From: Rubrivirga sp. SAORIC476
Lineage (GTDB): Bacteria > Bacteroidota > Rhodothermia > Rhodothermales > Rubricoccaceae
Reading direction: 5' to 3'
Length of the DNA stretch: 64,000 bases
Assembly: GCF_002283555.1 (NCBI RefSeq)
Contig: NZ_MVOI01000002.1
Span: forward strand, 310,001-374,000
A program made the translations under genes and the position numbers. The notes under the pieces were generated by a model. That model did no database searches. It saw nothing but the letters and a program-made list of their open reading frames with translations, and had not been told where the DNA came from. Shown in pieces: positions 7,610-15,571 of this stretch (its first letter is position 1; each line of letters starts with the position of its first letter).

Positions 7610-8263
7610 CTACAGGCGGACCCCGAGGTAGACGCGGATCGGTCCGCCGAACCGCAACCTCGTGCGCTGCTCGCCTTCGGGAAGGTCGACGATGACGTTC
7701 CCGTTTACGTCCGCACCGCGCGTCCGCTCCACGTTGAGCCCCAACGACGTCACTGAGCCCAGGTAGAGCGGACCGACCGTCCGCAGTTCGACACGCGTCA
7801 GGACTCCCAGCCCGAGCGCGTCGATCTGGCGCCCGTCCTCGTCCACGACAGGGGTCGAGAACTCGGGGTCCGCGTGCCCGACGAGGAGGTCGTCGGTCTG
7901 CCGCCGGGCGAAGGCCTGGAGGCCCGTCGCGTAGAACACCCGCTCCGGCGCGATCATCCCGCCGGTCTCGACGCTGAGCGAGACCGTCCGGGCGTCCCGC
8001 CCGCCGTCGATCGTCTCGCCGTACAACCCGATCGGGGCGTCGGATGTGAACGGCTGGCGGTCCAACGCGACCCCGACGGAGAGCCCGTCGGAGACCCAGT
8101 AGCGCGCCTCGGCGCTGAAGTCGAGGAGGCCCCCACTCAGCGCGAGCGCGACATCGCCGGTAACCGTGTCGTACGGACTGGACGGCGGAGCATCGGGCGT
8201 CTGCGCGTCGACGCCCCCCGCGACGAGGAGAGCAAGGAGACAGAGGCGAAGTGTCGAAGCCAT
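7610..8263 (-). CDS. Predicted outer-membrane beta-barrel protein, unknown function
   Basis: A 217-residue exported protein: MASTLRLCLLALLVAGGVDAQ is a signal peptide with likely cleavage after VDA. The mature part alternates strand-like segments with aromatic girdle residues (GLLDFSAEARYWVSDGLSVGVALDRQ, RTVSLSVETGGM, GPLYLGSVTSLGLNVE) and ends in PIRVYLGVRL, a typical final barrel strand. This looks like an eight-stranded porin-like family, but I cannot name it. The start at 8263 is fixed by the signal peptide. TACTTTGG lies 20 bases upstream, inside an AT-rich region shared with the divergent umuD gene. Confidence 0.75.
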   Translation of the reverse strand: MASTLRLCLLALLVAGGVDAQTPDAPPSSPYDTVTGDVALALSGGLLDFSAEARYWVSDGLSVGVALDRQPFTSDAPIGLYGETIDGGRDARTVSLSVETGGMIAPERVFYATGLQAFARRQTDDLLVGHADPEFSTPVVDEDGRQIDALGLGVLTRVELRTVGPLYLGSVTSLGLNVERTRGADVNGNVIVDLPEGEQRTRLRFGGPIRVYLGVRL

Positions 8264-8539
8264 GGTCGGAGGAGAAGGCCGTCCAAAGTATAGAGCATAA
8301 TGCGCTCGATGTTCAGCATATATCCCCGGAGGTGGCCCGCGCGGCCGAGCGAAAGGTCCACTGCGATGCAGAAGGAGACCGTCGAGACCTGGGCGAGTGC
8401 CCCCACTGCCGACGGCGGGATCGCCGTCCGCAGCGGTCCGAGGTCGTTCAGGAACGTCAGACACATCCTTCACACACCCTGACAGCGGAGATGACAGCCT
8501 GGAGGCGCCACCTTCGACCTCCCCTCTCCCCCGCGCTCC
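8264..8539. promoter_or_regulatory. Divergent regulatory region between the barrel gene and umuDC
   Basis: This 276-base gap holds no convincing gene. TACTTTGG (8290-8283, minus) is the -7-like box of the leftward gene. Bases 8283-8330 are unusually AT-rich for this genome, with AGCATA occurring twice. GACGGCG/CGCCGTC (8411-8428) forms a 7-bp hairpin. TGACAG is repeated at 8480-8485 and 8492-8497, one helical turn apart, about 42 bases before umuD. These repeats are candidates for the umuDC operator; I see no classical LexA box. Confidence 0.45.
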
Positions 8540-8992
8540 ATGACGACCACCCCGCCGGCGCCCCTCGTCGGCCGGACCGCCGTCCCCCGTCCCCTCTTCC
8601 AAGACCCGTGCCCGGCGGGTTTCCCTTCGCCCGCCTCGGACTACGTCGAGCGCGCGCTCGACCTCAACGAGCTGGTCATCTCCGACCCTGCGGCGACCTA
8701 CTACGTCCGCGCCGAGGGCCGGAGCGAGATGCGAGCGGGCGTCTGGTCGGGCGACCTGCTCGTCATCAACGCCGCGCTGATACCTGCCCACGGCGACCTC
8801 GTGGTGGCGTTCGTCGACGGCGAGCACACCGTGAAGCGCTTCTGCCGCGACCGGACGGGCGTCTACCTCGCCCCGGACCCACTCCCCGAGGAGGCGCACC
8901 GCTACGCCGAGATCCGCTTTTCGGACGGCCAGGAGTTGCTCATCACCGGCGTCGTGACGCACGTCATCCGTACCCTCCGGCGCCAGCCATGA
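8540..8992 (+). CDS. umuD: UmuD-like S24 self-cleaving peptidase, DNA polymerase V accessory subunit
   Basis: UmuD is cut to UmuD' during DNA damage and then activates UmuC for translesion synthesis. The 150-residue protein keeps the key positions of E. coli UmuD with a constant offset of two: cleavage site Ala26-Gly27 (CPAGF), nucleophile Ser62 (GRSEM) and general base Lys99 (GEHTVKRF). SGDLLVIN and GVVTHVIRTL complete the S24 fold. It overlaps umuC by ATGA, so the two are co-translated, matching the UmuD'2C complex. A tandem TGACAG repeat upstream may be an operator. Plain LexA is unlikely: there is no N-terminal HTH. Confidence 0.92.
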   Translation: MTTTPPAPLVGRTAVPRPLFQDPCPAGFPSPASDYVERALDLNELVISDPAATYYVRAEGRSEMRAGVWSGDLLVINAALIPAHGDLVVAFVDGEHTVKRFCRDRTGVYLAPDPLPEEAHRYAEIRFSDGQELLITGVVTHVIRTLRRQP

Positions 8993-10338
8993 CCGAGCGC
9001 CGCCGCCTGATCGCGTTCGTCGACTGCTCGGCGTTCTACTGCTCCTGCGAGCAGCTCTTCCGCCCGGACCTCCGGGGGAGGCCGGTCGTGGTGCTGTCCA
9101 ACAACGACGGCTGCGTGATCGCTCGGACGGAGGAGGCCAAGGCACTGGGCGTCCCGATGGGCGCGCCGTTCTACAAGATCCGCGGGCAGCTCCGACGCGA
9201 CGGCGTGGCGGTCTTCAGCTCCAACTATGCGCTCTACCACGACCTCTCGTCGCGCGTAGAGCAGGTGCTCGGCCGGTTCTCGCCGGATGTCGAGAAGTAC
9301 TCCATCGACGAGGCCTTCCTCGGCCTCAACGCCGACCCCGGCCGCCCCGAGGCGGAACGGGAGCGTCTGGAGGGTCTCGCCCGCGACATCCGCGCCGCGG
9401 TCTGGGCGGCGACCCGCATCCCGGTTCGCGTGTCCATCGCCGAGACGAAAACGCTCGCCAAGGTCGGCGCCGAGCACGCGCGCACCCTCGCCCACCCGAC
9501 CGTCTGCCTCTGGGGCCACCCGGACCGCCACGGCATCCTGGCCCGGCTGCCGGTCGGCGAGGTGTGGGGCGTCGGGCCGCGGTGGGCGAAGCGGCTCGTC
9601 GGCGACGGCGCGGTGACCGCGGCCGGGCTGGCGGCCCTGCCCGACGACCACCTCCGCCGTCACTACAACGTGGTCCTCCTGCGGACGGCGATGGAGTTGC
9701 GCGGCGTCTCGTGCATCCCGCTCGACCGCTGCCCCCCGCCCCGGCGGACGCTGATCCGCAGCCGGATGTTCGGGACCGCGCTCACCGACCCCGCCCTGAT
9801 CGGCCGCGCGGTCGGGCTCCACGCCTCCACGGCCGCAGCCCAGCTTCGCGCCCAGTCGCTGGCCGCGCAGGTGGTCGAGGTGTTCGTGACGACGGGCCGC
9901 TACGGGGCGCCGGTCCACCACGGCCGGGCGATGATCGAACTGGCGACGCCGACCAACGACACGTTCGCGCTCGTCGGCGCGGCACGGTCCCTGGTGGCGT
10001 CGTGCGTCCGCACGGCCCCGAATGGCGACCCGTACCGTTACAAGAAAGCGGGCGTGATGCTGTCCGCGCTGAGCCCCGCCGGGCAGGCCCAGGCTGACCT
10101 GTTCCGCACGCCCGTTCGCGAGCGGCCCGCGCTGATGGAGGCCATCGACGGCATCACACACCGGTTCGGGGCGGGCGCGGTGGCCATCGCCGCGCAGGGG
10201 ACGCCCGACGAGTTGCGGGCCGTGCTCGCAGGCGTGCCGGGCGCCGCGTGGGGCATGAAGCGCGAGCACCTCTCCCCGCGCTACACGTCGCGCTGGGCCG
10301 AGATCCCGCCCGCCTCGGTCACGCTGCGGGCCCGGTGA
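8989..10338 (+). CDS. umuC: Y-family translesion DNA polymerase V subunit UmuC
   Basis: Error-prone polymerase that copies damaged templates together with UmuD'. The palm carries the metal-binding residues Asp12 (FVDCSAFYCSCE) and Asp107-Glu108 (YSIDEAF). The UmuC-specific stretch VVVLSNNDGCVIART follows, then HhH thumb residues near GVGPRWAKRL and a C-terminal little-finger/UmuC domain. Length is 449 residues. The ATG at 8989 overlaps the umuD stop (ATGA) and sits directly before the polymerase fold; the longer open frame back to 8251 runs through umuD and the intergenic region in another frame and is not real. Confidence 0.95.
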   Translation: MTERRRLIAFVDCSAFYCSCEQLFRPDLRGRPVVVLSNNDGCVIARTEEAKALGVPMGAPFYKIRGQLRRDGVAVFSSNYALYHDLSSRVEQVLGRFSPDVEKYSIDEAFLGLNADPGRPEAERERLEGLARDIRAAVWAATRIPVRVSIAETKTLAKVGAEHARTLAHPTVCLWGHPDRHGILARLPVGEVWGVGPRWAKRLVGDGAVTAAGLAALPDDHLRRHYNVVLLRTAMELRGVSCIPLDRCPPPRRTLIRSRMFGTALTDPALIGRAVGLHASTAAAQLRAQSLAAQVVEVFVTTGRYGAPVHHGRAMIELATPTNDTFALVGAARSLVASCVRTAPNGDPYRYKKAGVMLSALSPAGQAQADLFRTPVRERPALMEAIDGITHRFGAGAVAIAAQGTPDELRAVLAGVPGAAWGMKREHLSPRYTSRWAEIPPASVTLRAR

Positions 10339-10372
10339 CACCCGACGCGCCGGTGCGCCGGGCGGCCTCCGC

Positions 10373-11014
10373 TCAGCCGCCGCGCGAGAACAGCAGCCGG
10401 AGGCTCGCCCCGTACGAGAGGTCGTAGCGCAGCGTGCCCTGACTGGTCCGGAAGCCGGAGTCGTCGGCCACCGAGACGGTCGGCTCGATGATGAGCGGCG
10501 CGGCCCGCGTGGGCACCACGATGCCCAGCGCGAGGCCGAGGCCGACGGTTCCGTCCGCGTCCGTCCGCCCGTCCAGTTCGGAGAGCATGGCGACCGACGC
10601 CTGGGGTACGAGTGTCACGCCCCCGGCCTCGACGCGGCCCGCCACACTCGCGCCGAGCACCACGCTCGTGCCATCGGCGTAGGCCGCGCGGACGTGACTG
10701 AGCCCGGCCGTCAGCCCCAGCCAGGCGGCCGGGCCAGCGAGCGGGTAGACGGTGCCCGTGCCCGTCGCGCTCCACCCGTCGAGGTAGCTGGCGCTCGGCC
10801 GGACGTAGGCCACCGTCGCCGCCAGATCCACCCGGGGCGCCACGGTCCCGACCACATCGACGCCGAGAGAGGTGACGTCCACCTTGGTGGTGTGGAGCCC
10901 CGAGGCCCCGACAGTCGCGCCCGTCTGGCCGGACCCGTGGTACGGAGCCTGGGCGAGGACAGGCACGGAGGATCCGAGCAGGAGCAGAAGAGCGAGCAGG
11001 CGAATCACGGGCAC
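10373..11014 (-). CDS. Predicted outer-membrane protein, unknown
   Basis: An exported protein of about 213 residues with signal sequence VIRLLALLLLLGSSVPVLAQ. The mature part has repeated amphipathic strands (LHTTKVDVTSLGVDVVGTV, RVDLAATVAYVRP, VGLGLALGIVV) and ends with SYGASLRLLFSRGG, so a barrel is likely. The frame is open from a GTG at 11032, but a -7-like box TAGGTTGT covers 11038-11031, so that codon would lie inside the promoter. I therefore use GTG 11014; GTG 11008 is also possible. It converges on umuC with 34 bases between the stops. No family recognised. Confidence 0.65.
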   Translation of the reverse strand: MPVIRLLALLLLLGSSVPVLAQAPYHGSGQTGATVGASGLHTTKVDVTSLGVDVVGTVAPRVDLAATVAYVRPSASYLDGWSATGTGTVYPLAGPAAWLGLTAGLSHVRAAYADGTSVVLGASVAGRVEAGGVTLVPQASVAMLSELDGRTDADGTVGLGLALGIVVPTRAAPLIIEPTVSVADDSGFRTSQGTLRYDLSYGASLRLLFSRGG

Positions 11015-11030
11015 ACGAGAGATCGGCCGC

Positions 11031-11038
11031 ACAACCTA
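11031..11038 (-). promoter_or_regulatory. -7-like box TAGGTTGT
   Basis: This belongs to the recurrent promoter-like set and lies 17 bases before the GTG at 11014. It argues against the more distal GTG at 11032, which it overlaps. Confidence 0.35.
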
Positions 11039-11099
11039 CGCGACGCGCCACACGGCGAGACGGCCCGGCGCGTCCACGAGGCGGGCCCTCCCGGGCGGG

Positions 11100-12314
11100 C
11101 TACCCCTCCGCCCGCACCCGGTCCGCGAATCGCGTGATCCGGCGGACGGCCTCCTTCACCTTGTCGAGCGACGTTGCGTACGAGCACCGGAGGTAGCCCT
11201 CGCCGCTGGGCCCGAACGCCGAGCCCGGCACGCAGGCGACGTGCTCCTCCTGGAGCAGCCGCTGTGCGAAGTCCTCCGACGACAGGCCCGTCGACGTGAT
11301 GTCGGGGAACGCGTAGAAGGCGCCCTCCGGCTCGAAGGTCGGCAGTCCGGCCGCGTTCAGACCGTCCACGATGACGCGGCGGCGCGCGTCGTAGGCCTGC
11401 CGCATGGTCTCGACGTCGTCCTGCGCCTCGCGGATGCCCGCCAGCGCGCCCACCTGCGACATCGTCGGGGCCGACATCACGACGTACTGGTGGGCCTTGT
11501 ACATCTGGTCCATGATCGGCTTTGGGGCGCACGCGTAGCCGATGCGCCAGCCCGTCATAGCGTAGCCCTTCGAGAACCCGCCGAGCAGGATCGTCCGCTC
11601 GTAAAGGCCCGGCAGCGTGGGCACCGAGACGTGGCCGCGGTCGTGGGCCTCGCCGTAGACCAGGCGGTCGTAGATCTCGTCCGACAGCACGAACAGGTCG
11701 TGCTCCACCACCACCTCGGCGATCGCCTCGAGGGTGTCGCGGCGGAGGACGGCGCCCGTCGGGTTGTTGGGGTACCCGAGGAAGAGCATCTTCGTCTTGT
11801 CCGTGATCCGGGAGCGGATGTCCTCGGCGGTGACCTGGAAGTCGTTCTCGGCGCGCGTCGGCACCCACACCACCTTGCCGCCGCAGAACTCGGCCGTCGG
11901 GCCGTAGCTCACGAAGCAGGGCTCCGGGATCAGGATCTCGTCGCCGGGGTCGACCACGGCCAGCATCGCGATCATCATGGCCTCGGAGGCGCCGATGGTG
12001 GCGATGATCTCGTTCTTGGGCTCGTAGCTCAGCCCGTAGAGGCGGTCCATCTCGCCCGCGATGGCGACCCGGAGGTCGGCCAGGCCGAGGTTGGCGGTGT
12101 AGCCGGTCATGCCCGCGTCGAGCGACGCCTTGGCCGCGTCGATGATGGGCTGCGGCGAGACGAAGTCGGGCTCGCCGATGCCGAGCGAGATCACGTCGTC
12201 CATGGTGGCGGCGATCTCGAAGAAGCGCCGGATGCCGGACGGCGGAACGCTGCGGATGCGCTCGGAAAGACGGCCTGCGAGGCGGGCGGACGTGTCGATG
12301 GTGGGGGTCTCCAT
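11100..12314 (-). CDS. Class I/II pyridoxal-phosphate aminotransferase (aspartate/aromatic type)
   Basis: A cytoplasmic fold-type I PLP enzyme of 404 residues, most like the aspartate/aromatic aminotransferase group. ISLGIGEPDF opens the substrate region. YPNNPTGAV (from 181), SDEIYDRLVYG (Asp212, Tyr215 for PLP) and GGFSKGYAMTGWRIGY with Schiff-base Lys249 follow, and the C-terminal substrate carboxylate Arg is in GYLRCSY. Precise amino acid specificity cannot be read from the sequence. It is divergent from the flippase gene. The -7-like box TAGCTTCC lies 25 bases upstream, so it is probably monocistronic. Confidence 0.92.
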   Translation of the reverse strand: METPTIDTSARLAGRLSERIRSVPPSGIRRFFEIAATMDDVISLGIGEPDFVSPQPIIDAAKASLDAGMTGYTANLGLADLRVAIAGEMDRLYGLSYEPKNEIIATIGASEAMMIAMLAVVDPGDEILIPEPCFVSYGPTAEFCGGKVVWVPTRAENDFQVTAEDIRSRITDKTKMLFLGYPNNPTGAVLRRDTLEAIAEVVVEHDLFVLSDEIYDRLVYGEAHDRGHVSVPTLPGLYERTILLGGFSKGYAMTGWRIGYACAPKPIMDQMYKAHQYVVMSAPTMSQVGALAGIREAQDDVETMRQAYDARRRVIVDGLNAAGLPTFEPEGAFYAFPDITSTGLSSEDFAQRLLQEEHVACVPGSAFGPSGEGYLRCSYATSLDKVKEAVRRITRFADRVRAEG

Positions 12315-12339
12315 GGGGGCGGTCGGGCTCGGGATGGCC

Positions 12340-12347
12340 GGAAGCTA
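12340..12347 (-). promoter_or_regulatory. -7-like box TAGCTTCC before the aminotransferase
   Basis: A member of the recurrent set, 25 bases upstream of the ATG at 12314. Confidence 0.4.
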
Positions 12348-12458
12348 CCCCGCCCGCGACCTGCGAGGCGGCGGCCCGAGACGGATGTGGAAGACGTGAC
12401 GAGGGACCACACCGGACCCCGCCGAGTTGACCGCCTTCCGCTGCTTCCGCCGTTCCTC

Positions 12459-13511
12459 GTGACCGTCACGCTCCCGTCCACCCGCCGGCTCCTCTGGGCC
12501 GCAGCCTGGCTGATCCCGCTGGGCGTGCTGCTGAACGTGGGCGTGACGCTGCTCACGACGGACTTCCGCTACCTCCGGGAGGTCGGGAGCGTCTCGCCGC
12601 TGGCGGTGGGCGCCACCGTGGCGCTGGCGCTCCTGCCGTGGGCGACCCAGAGCCTCCGGATCGGCATCTGGACGCACTTCGTGGGCCACCCGGTCGGCTT
12701 TCGGTCCGGACTGCGGGTGGCAGCGGGCGGGGTGCTGGGCTCGGCGGTCACGCCGACGGCCGTCGGCGGGGGAACCATCCGCTGGGCGCTCGCGACACGC
12801 TACGGGCTGCCTCCAGGCAAGGCGGCCTCCCTGCTGGCCGTCGAAGCGGTCGAGGACCTCCTGTTCTTCGCCGTCGCGCTCCCGGCGGCCCTCCTGCTTT
12901 CCCAGGCGGACGAGGCGTCGGCCATCCGGCGGCTCGCGACCTCGCCCGCCCAGGCGCTCGACGACCCCGTGTGGGTCGGCCTCGGCGTCACCGCCGCCGG
13001 GCTCCTGCTCGTCGGCACGGCCGCACGGCTGGCGGTGCGCGGCCAGTTCGGCGCGACCTGGCGGCGGCGGACCGTCCGCGGAGCCGCGCGGCTCCGGGCC
13101 TCGCTCCGCTCCGTGACGACGGACATCCGCTACGTGCTCGGCCTCGTCGCCCGACACGGCAAGCGCCGGTTCGCGCTCTCCCTCTCGCTGACGGCCGTCC
13201 AGTGGATCGCACGCTACTCGCTGGCCACGCTCGTGATCGCGCTGCTGGGCGGCCCGCTTCGGCCGTACCTGTTCTGGGTGCTGTCGTGGGCCACCTACGC
13301 CGTTTCGTCGGCCGTGCCGACGCCGGGCGCGGCGGGCGCTGCCGAGGCCACGTTCTACGTGCTCCACGCCCCGTTCGTGGACGCCCAGCGGCTGGTGGTG
13401 GCGACTGCGGCATGGCGACTGCTCATGTTCTACGTGCCCGCGCTGGTCGCGGTGGTGGCGTTCCCGGCGCTCGGGGCGGTCGAACGCCGGAAGGCGCCCG
13501 TCACGCCGTAG
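12459..13511 (+). CDS. Lysylphosphatidylglycerol synthase TM region / UPF0104 (YbhN-like) flippase
   Basis: An integral inner-membrane protein of about 350 residues with some eight hydrophobic segments. The family pattern is clear: LRVAAGGVLGSAVTPTAVGGGTIRWALATRYG carries the conserved VTP-x4-GG loop, VEAVEDLLFF follows, and VPTPGAAGAAEATFY is the PTPGG-type motif near the C-terminus. Relatives flip or handle lipids and polyprenyl-linked substrates; the substrate here is unknown. No ATG is in frame. GTG 12459 gives MTVTLPSTRRLLWAA; GTG at 12396 or 12387 would add 21-24 residues. It ends ten bases from the convergent lipoprotein stop. Confidence 0.85.
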   Translation: MTVTLPSTRRLLWAAAWLIPLGVLLNVGVTLLTTDFRYLREVGSVSPLAVGATVALALLPWATQSLRIGIWTHFVGHPVGFRSGLRVAAGGVLGSAVTPTAVGGGTIRWALATRYGLPPGKAASLLAVEAVEDLLFFAVALPAALLLSQADEASAIRRLATSPAQALDDPVWVGLGVTAAGLLLVGTAARLAVRGQFGATWRRRTVRGAARLRASLRSVTTDIRYVLGLVARHGKRRFALSLSLTAVQWIARYSLATLVIALLGGPLRPYLFWVLSWATYAVSSAVPTPGAAGAAEATFYVLHAPFVDAQRLVVATAAWRLLMFYVPALVAVVAFPALGAVERRKAPVTP

Positions 13512-13521
13512 CGCGCCCGGC

Positions 13522-14778
13522 TCACTTCGCGGCATCCTCCCGAGGCGGGGCGAACCGGGGTGGAAGCCGCCTCGCCGTCCGGGCGCTGCCGACGGTGAAC
13601 GTGGTCACGGCGTCGGTCTGGCCGGTCGAGACGCTGCCCGTGAACGTCTGCGTCCGCCCCGCGACGACGGTCGTGACGCGCCACGCCGAAGGGCTGGCAC
13701 CGGCGTAGTGATCGACCTGGACGGTGTAGGTGCCTGCGGGCGCCCCGTTGGTCGGCCAGAAGATGTTCTCCGGCCCGAACCCGCTCGTGTCGTCCACGTC
13801 GAGCTGGCCGCCGGACGCCGAGGTGCGGTTGCCGTAGTAGATGCGCTCGCCTGCCGGGTCGGTGACCCAGAGGTCGAGGTCGGCGGTCGTGTTCCAGGTG
13901 AGCGAGACCTGCACGTCGCCGCCGCCCCCTGCGAGGAGGGCGCGGGCGTCGTCGATGAGCTGCTGCACCTGCGCCTCGGTGAGCGCGTTGCGGGAGAGGG
14001 CGCCGCTGGCGAGCCCGAGCGCGGCCTCGACGCACGCGACCGGGTTGGCGCCCGCGCACTCGCCGATGGCGCCCGCCGCGCCGACTGCGTTGAAGAACGC
14101 GTTCGTGCCCTCCAGTTCGGCACTGGCCGTCCCGTGACGGTTGCGGTACTCGGTGAGCACGCCGACGACGGCGCCCGCGCACCCCAGCGCCCCGCCCCCC
14201 GCGACGGTGGCTCCAATGGGCCCCGTCACCGGGATCGACCCGAGCCCGACGACGACCGTGATCGTGCACCCGACGATCCCGACGCCCAGCCCCGCCGCGT
14301 TGGCCACCTCCCCCACCGACGGCGGGGCCTGCCCAGCCCGGCGCGCCTCGGCGAAGGCGCGGACCCGCCGCGCAGCGTCCGCATCGACGGTCACGTCCCG
14401 GACGACCGTGCTTTCGCCGGACGGCATGATCACGACCACGTCGGCGAGGTCGGACCGGACGTTGGCGTACACGAGCACCACCTCGCCGACCGTCGCCGTC
14501 GTGGGCATCCCGTCGGCGCCGAGGGTGACGACCAGTTCCAGGCCCGCGCGGTCGCGCAGGGCGACCCGGTGGAGGCGGTCGGCGGCGTCCAGTTCCACCG
14601 CCATTGTCTCGCCGGACTGATGGGTGAACACGTAGGGCCGGTCGGGGTCGTCCGTGGGCGCGGCGGCGAGGCCCATGAACGAGCCCTCCACCGGTTCCTC
14701 CTCGGGCTCGCCGCCTCCCACGAGGTCGCACCCGGCGACGAGAACGGCCAGCAGGACGAGGAGCGGGAGAGCACGCAT
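13522..14778 (-). CDS. Lipoprotein with C-terminal YfaP/DUF2135-like domain
   Basis: A 418-residue predicted lipoprotein: MRALPLLVLLAVLVAGC with Cys17, then an acidic GGGEPEEEPVEG linker. The middle contains a Gly/Ala-rich hydrophobic stretch near 175-215 (GLGVGIVGCTITVVVGLGSIP) that could insert in a membrane. From about 290, SLTWNTTADLDLWVTDPAGERIYYG, GGQLDVDDTSGFGPENIFWP and AGTYTVQVDHYAG match the DUF2135/YfaP beta domain, which has an acidic DLDLWV motif reminiscent of metal or ligand binding. Role unknown. The start is fixed by the lipobox. It lies 142 bases downstream of the response regulator on the same strand. Confidence 0.8.
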   Translation of the reverse strand: MRALPLLVLLAVLVAGCDLVGGGEPEEEPVEGSFMGLAAAPTDDPDRPYVFTHQSGETMAVELDAADRLHRVALRDRAGLELVVTLGADGMPTTATVGEVVLVYANVRSDLADVVVIMPSGESTVVRDVTVDADAARRVRAFAEARRAGQAPPSVGEVANAAGLGVGIVGCTITVVVGLGSIPVTGPIGATVAGGGALGCAGAVVGVLTEYRNRHGTASAELEGTNAFFNAVGAAGAIGECAGANPVACVEAALGLASGALSRNALTEAQVQQLIDDARALLAGGGGDVQVSLTWNTTADLDLWVTDPAGERIYYGNRTSASGGQLDVDDTSGFGPENIFWPTNGAPAGTYTVQVDHYAGASPSAWRVTTVVAGRTQTFTGSVSTGQTDAVTTFTVGSARTARRLPPRFAPPREDAAK

Positions 14779-14920
14779 GGGACGACGAGGAGTACCGTCC
14801 GCAGCGTAGGGCATCCGCCCCTCCGCTCGCCTCCCGAAGGTTCGGGATCTCCCGTCCGCATCGGAACCGGAACCGGGGAACCGACGCCGGAACCGGGGAA
14901 CCAGATGTCGGAACCTGCCC

Positions 14921-15571
14921 TCAGACGATCCGCTCGCGGAGCGCCTTCGCGACCGCCCCGCCACGCGACCGCACCTGCAGCTTCGCGTACACGTGCCGCA
15001 CGTGCGTGTCGACGGTGTGGTAGCTGACGCCCATCCGCGCGGCGACCTCCTTCATCGTCAGCCCGGCGACGAGCAGTTCGAGCGTGTCGTGCTCGCGCGG
15101 CGTCAGGCCGTAGTCGGGGCCGGGGGACGCGAGCCGAGCCAGCAGCGTCAGCACGCGCCCGGCGATGAAGCCGTTGATGGGCGCCGCGCCCGCCTGCACC
15201 TGGCGGACCGCCTCGATGATGCGGTCGGGCGAGGTCGGCTTGAGGAGATAGCCCGAGGCACCCGCGCAGATGGCCGCGACCACGTTCTCATCCTCCTCGT
15301 GCACGGTCAGAATGACGACCCGCGCCGTCGGCACGCGCTCGCGGAACCGTCGCGCGCCCTCGATTCCGTCGATCCCCGGCAGGCCGATGTCCATCAGCAC
15401 GATGTCCGGCCGGTGCCCGATGTCCAGCGCCTCCTCGGCGGCTTCGACCCGGTCTACGGCCACGGGGCACGCGAGCCCGTCGGCGGCGTCGAGGACGGCT
15501 TCCAGACCACCGCGAAGGAGCGCATTGTCTTCCACGAGCCAGACCTGGATCTCTCGGGGCGGGCGGCTCAT
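14921..15571 (-). CDS. NarL/LuxR-family response regulator
   Basis: A 216-residue DNA-binding response regulator. The receiver domain has acidic Asp15, phospho-acceptor Asp61 (IVLMDIGLPG) and Lys111 (YLLKPTS). The C-terminal LuxR helix-turn-helix runs from about 155: YGLTPREHDTLELLVAGLTMKEVAARMGVSYHTVDTHVRHVYAKL. Its ATG overlaps the stop of the upstream histidine kinase (ATGA), so kinase and regulator are made together and are almost certainly cognate. Target genes are not evident; the lipoprotein just downstream and the tandem lipoproteins upstream are candidates by position only. Confidence 0.93.
   Translation of the reverse strand: MSRPPREIQVWLVEDNALLRGGLEAVLDAADGLACPVAVDRVEAAEEALDIGHRPDIVLMDIGLPGIDGIEGARRFRERVPTARVVILTVHEEDENVVAAICAGASGYLLKPTSPDRIIEAVRQVQAGAAPINGFIAGRVLTLLARLASPGPDYGLTPREHDTLELLVAGLTMKEVAARMGVSYHTVDTHVRHVYAKLQVRSRGGAVAKALRERIV

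Noticed and set aside
8283-8330. AT-rich block as a mobile element end or attachment site
   Set aside because: No tRNA, integrase or terminal inverted repeat nearby; it fits a divergent promoter better.
8137-8466. A 109-codon minus-strand frame in the umuD leader
   Set aside because: It overlaps the barrel gene's signal peptide in another frame, crosses its promoter and shows no conserved pattern.
8300-8482. A 60-codon plus-strand frame before umuD
   Set aside because: No start context, no recognisable motif, and the region contains the regulatory repeats.
8251-8988. N-terminal extension of umuC
   Set aside because: The extension runs through umuD in a different frame; ATG 8989 overlaps the umuD stop and directly precedes the polymerase fold.
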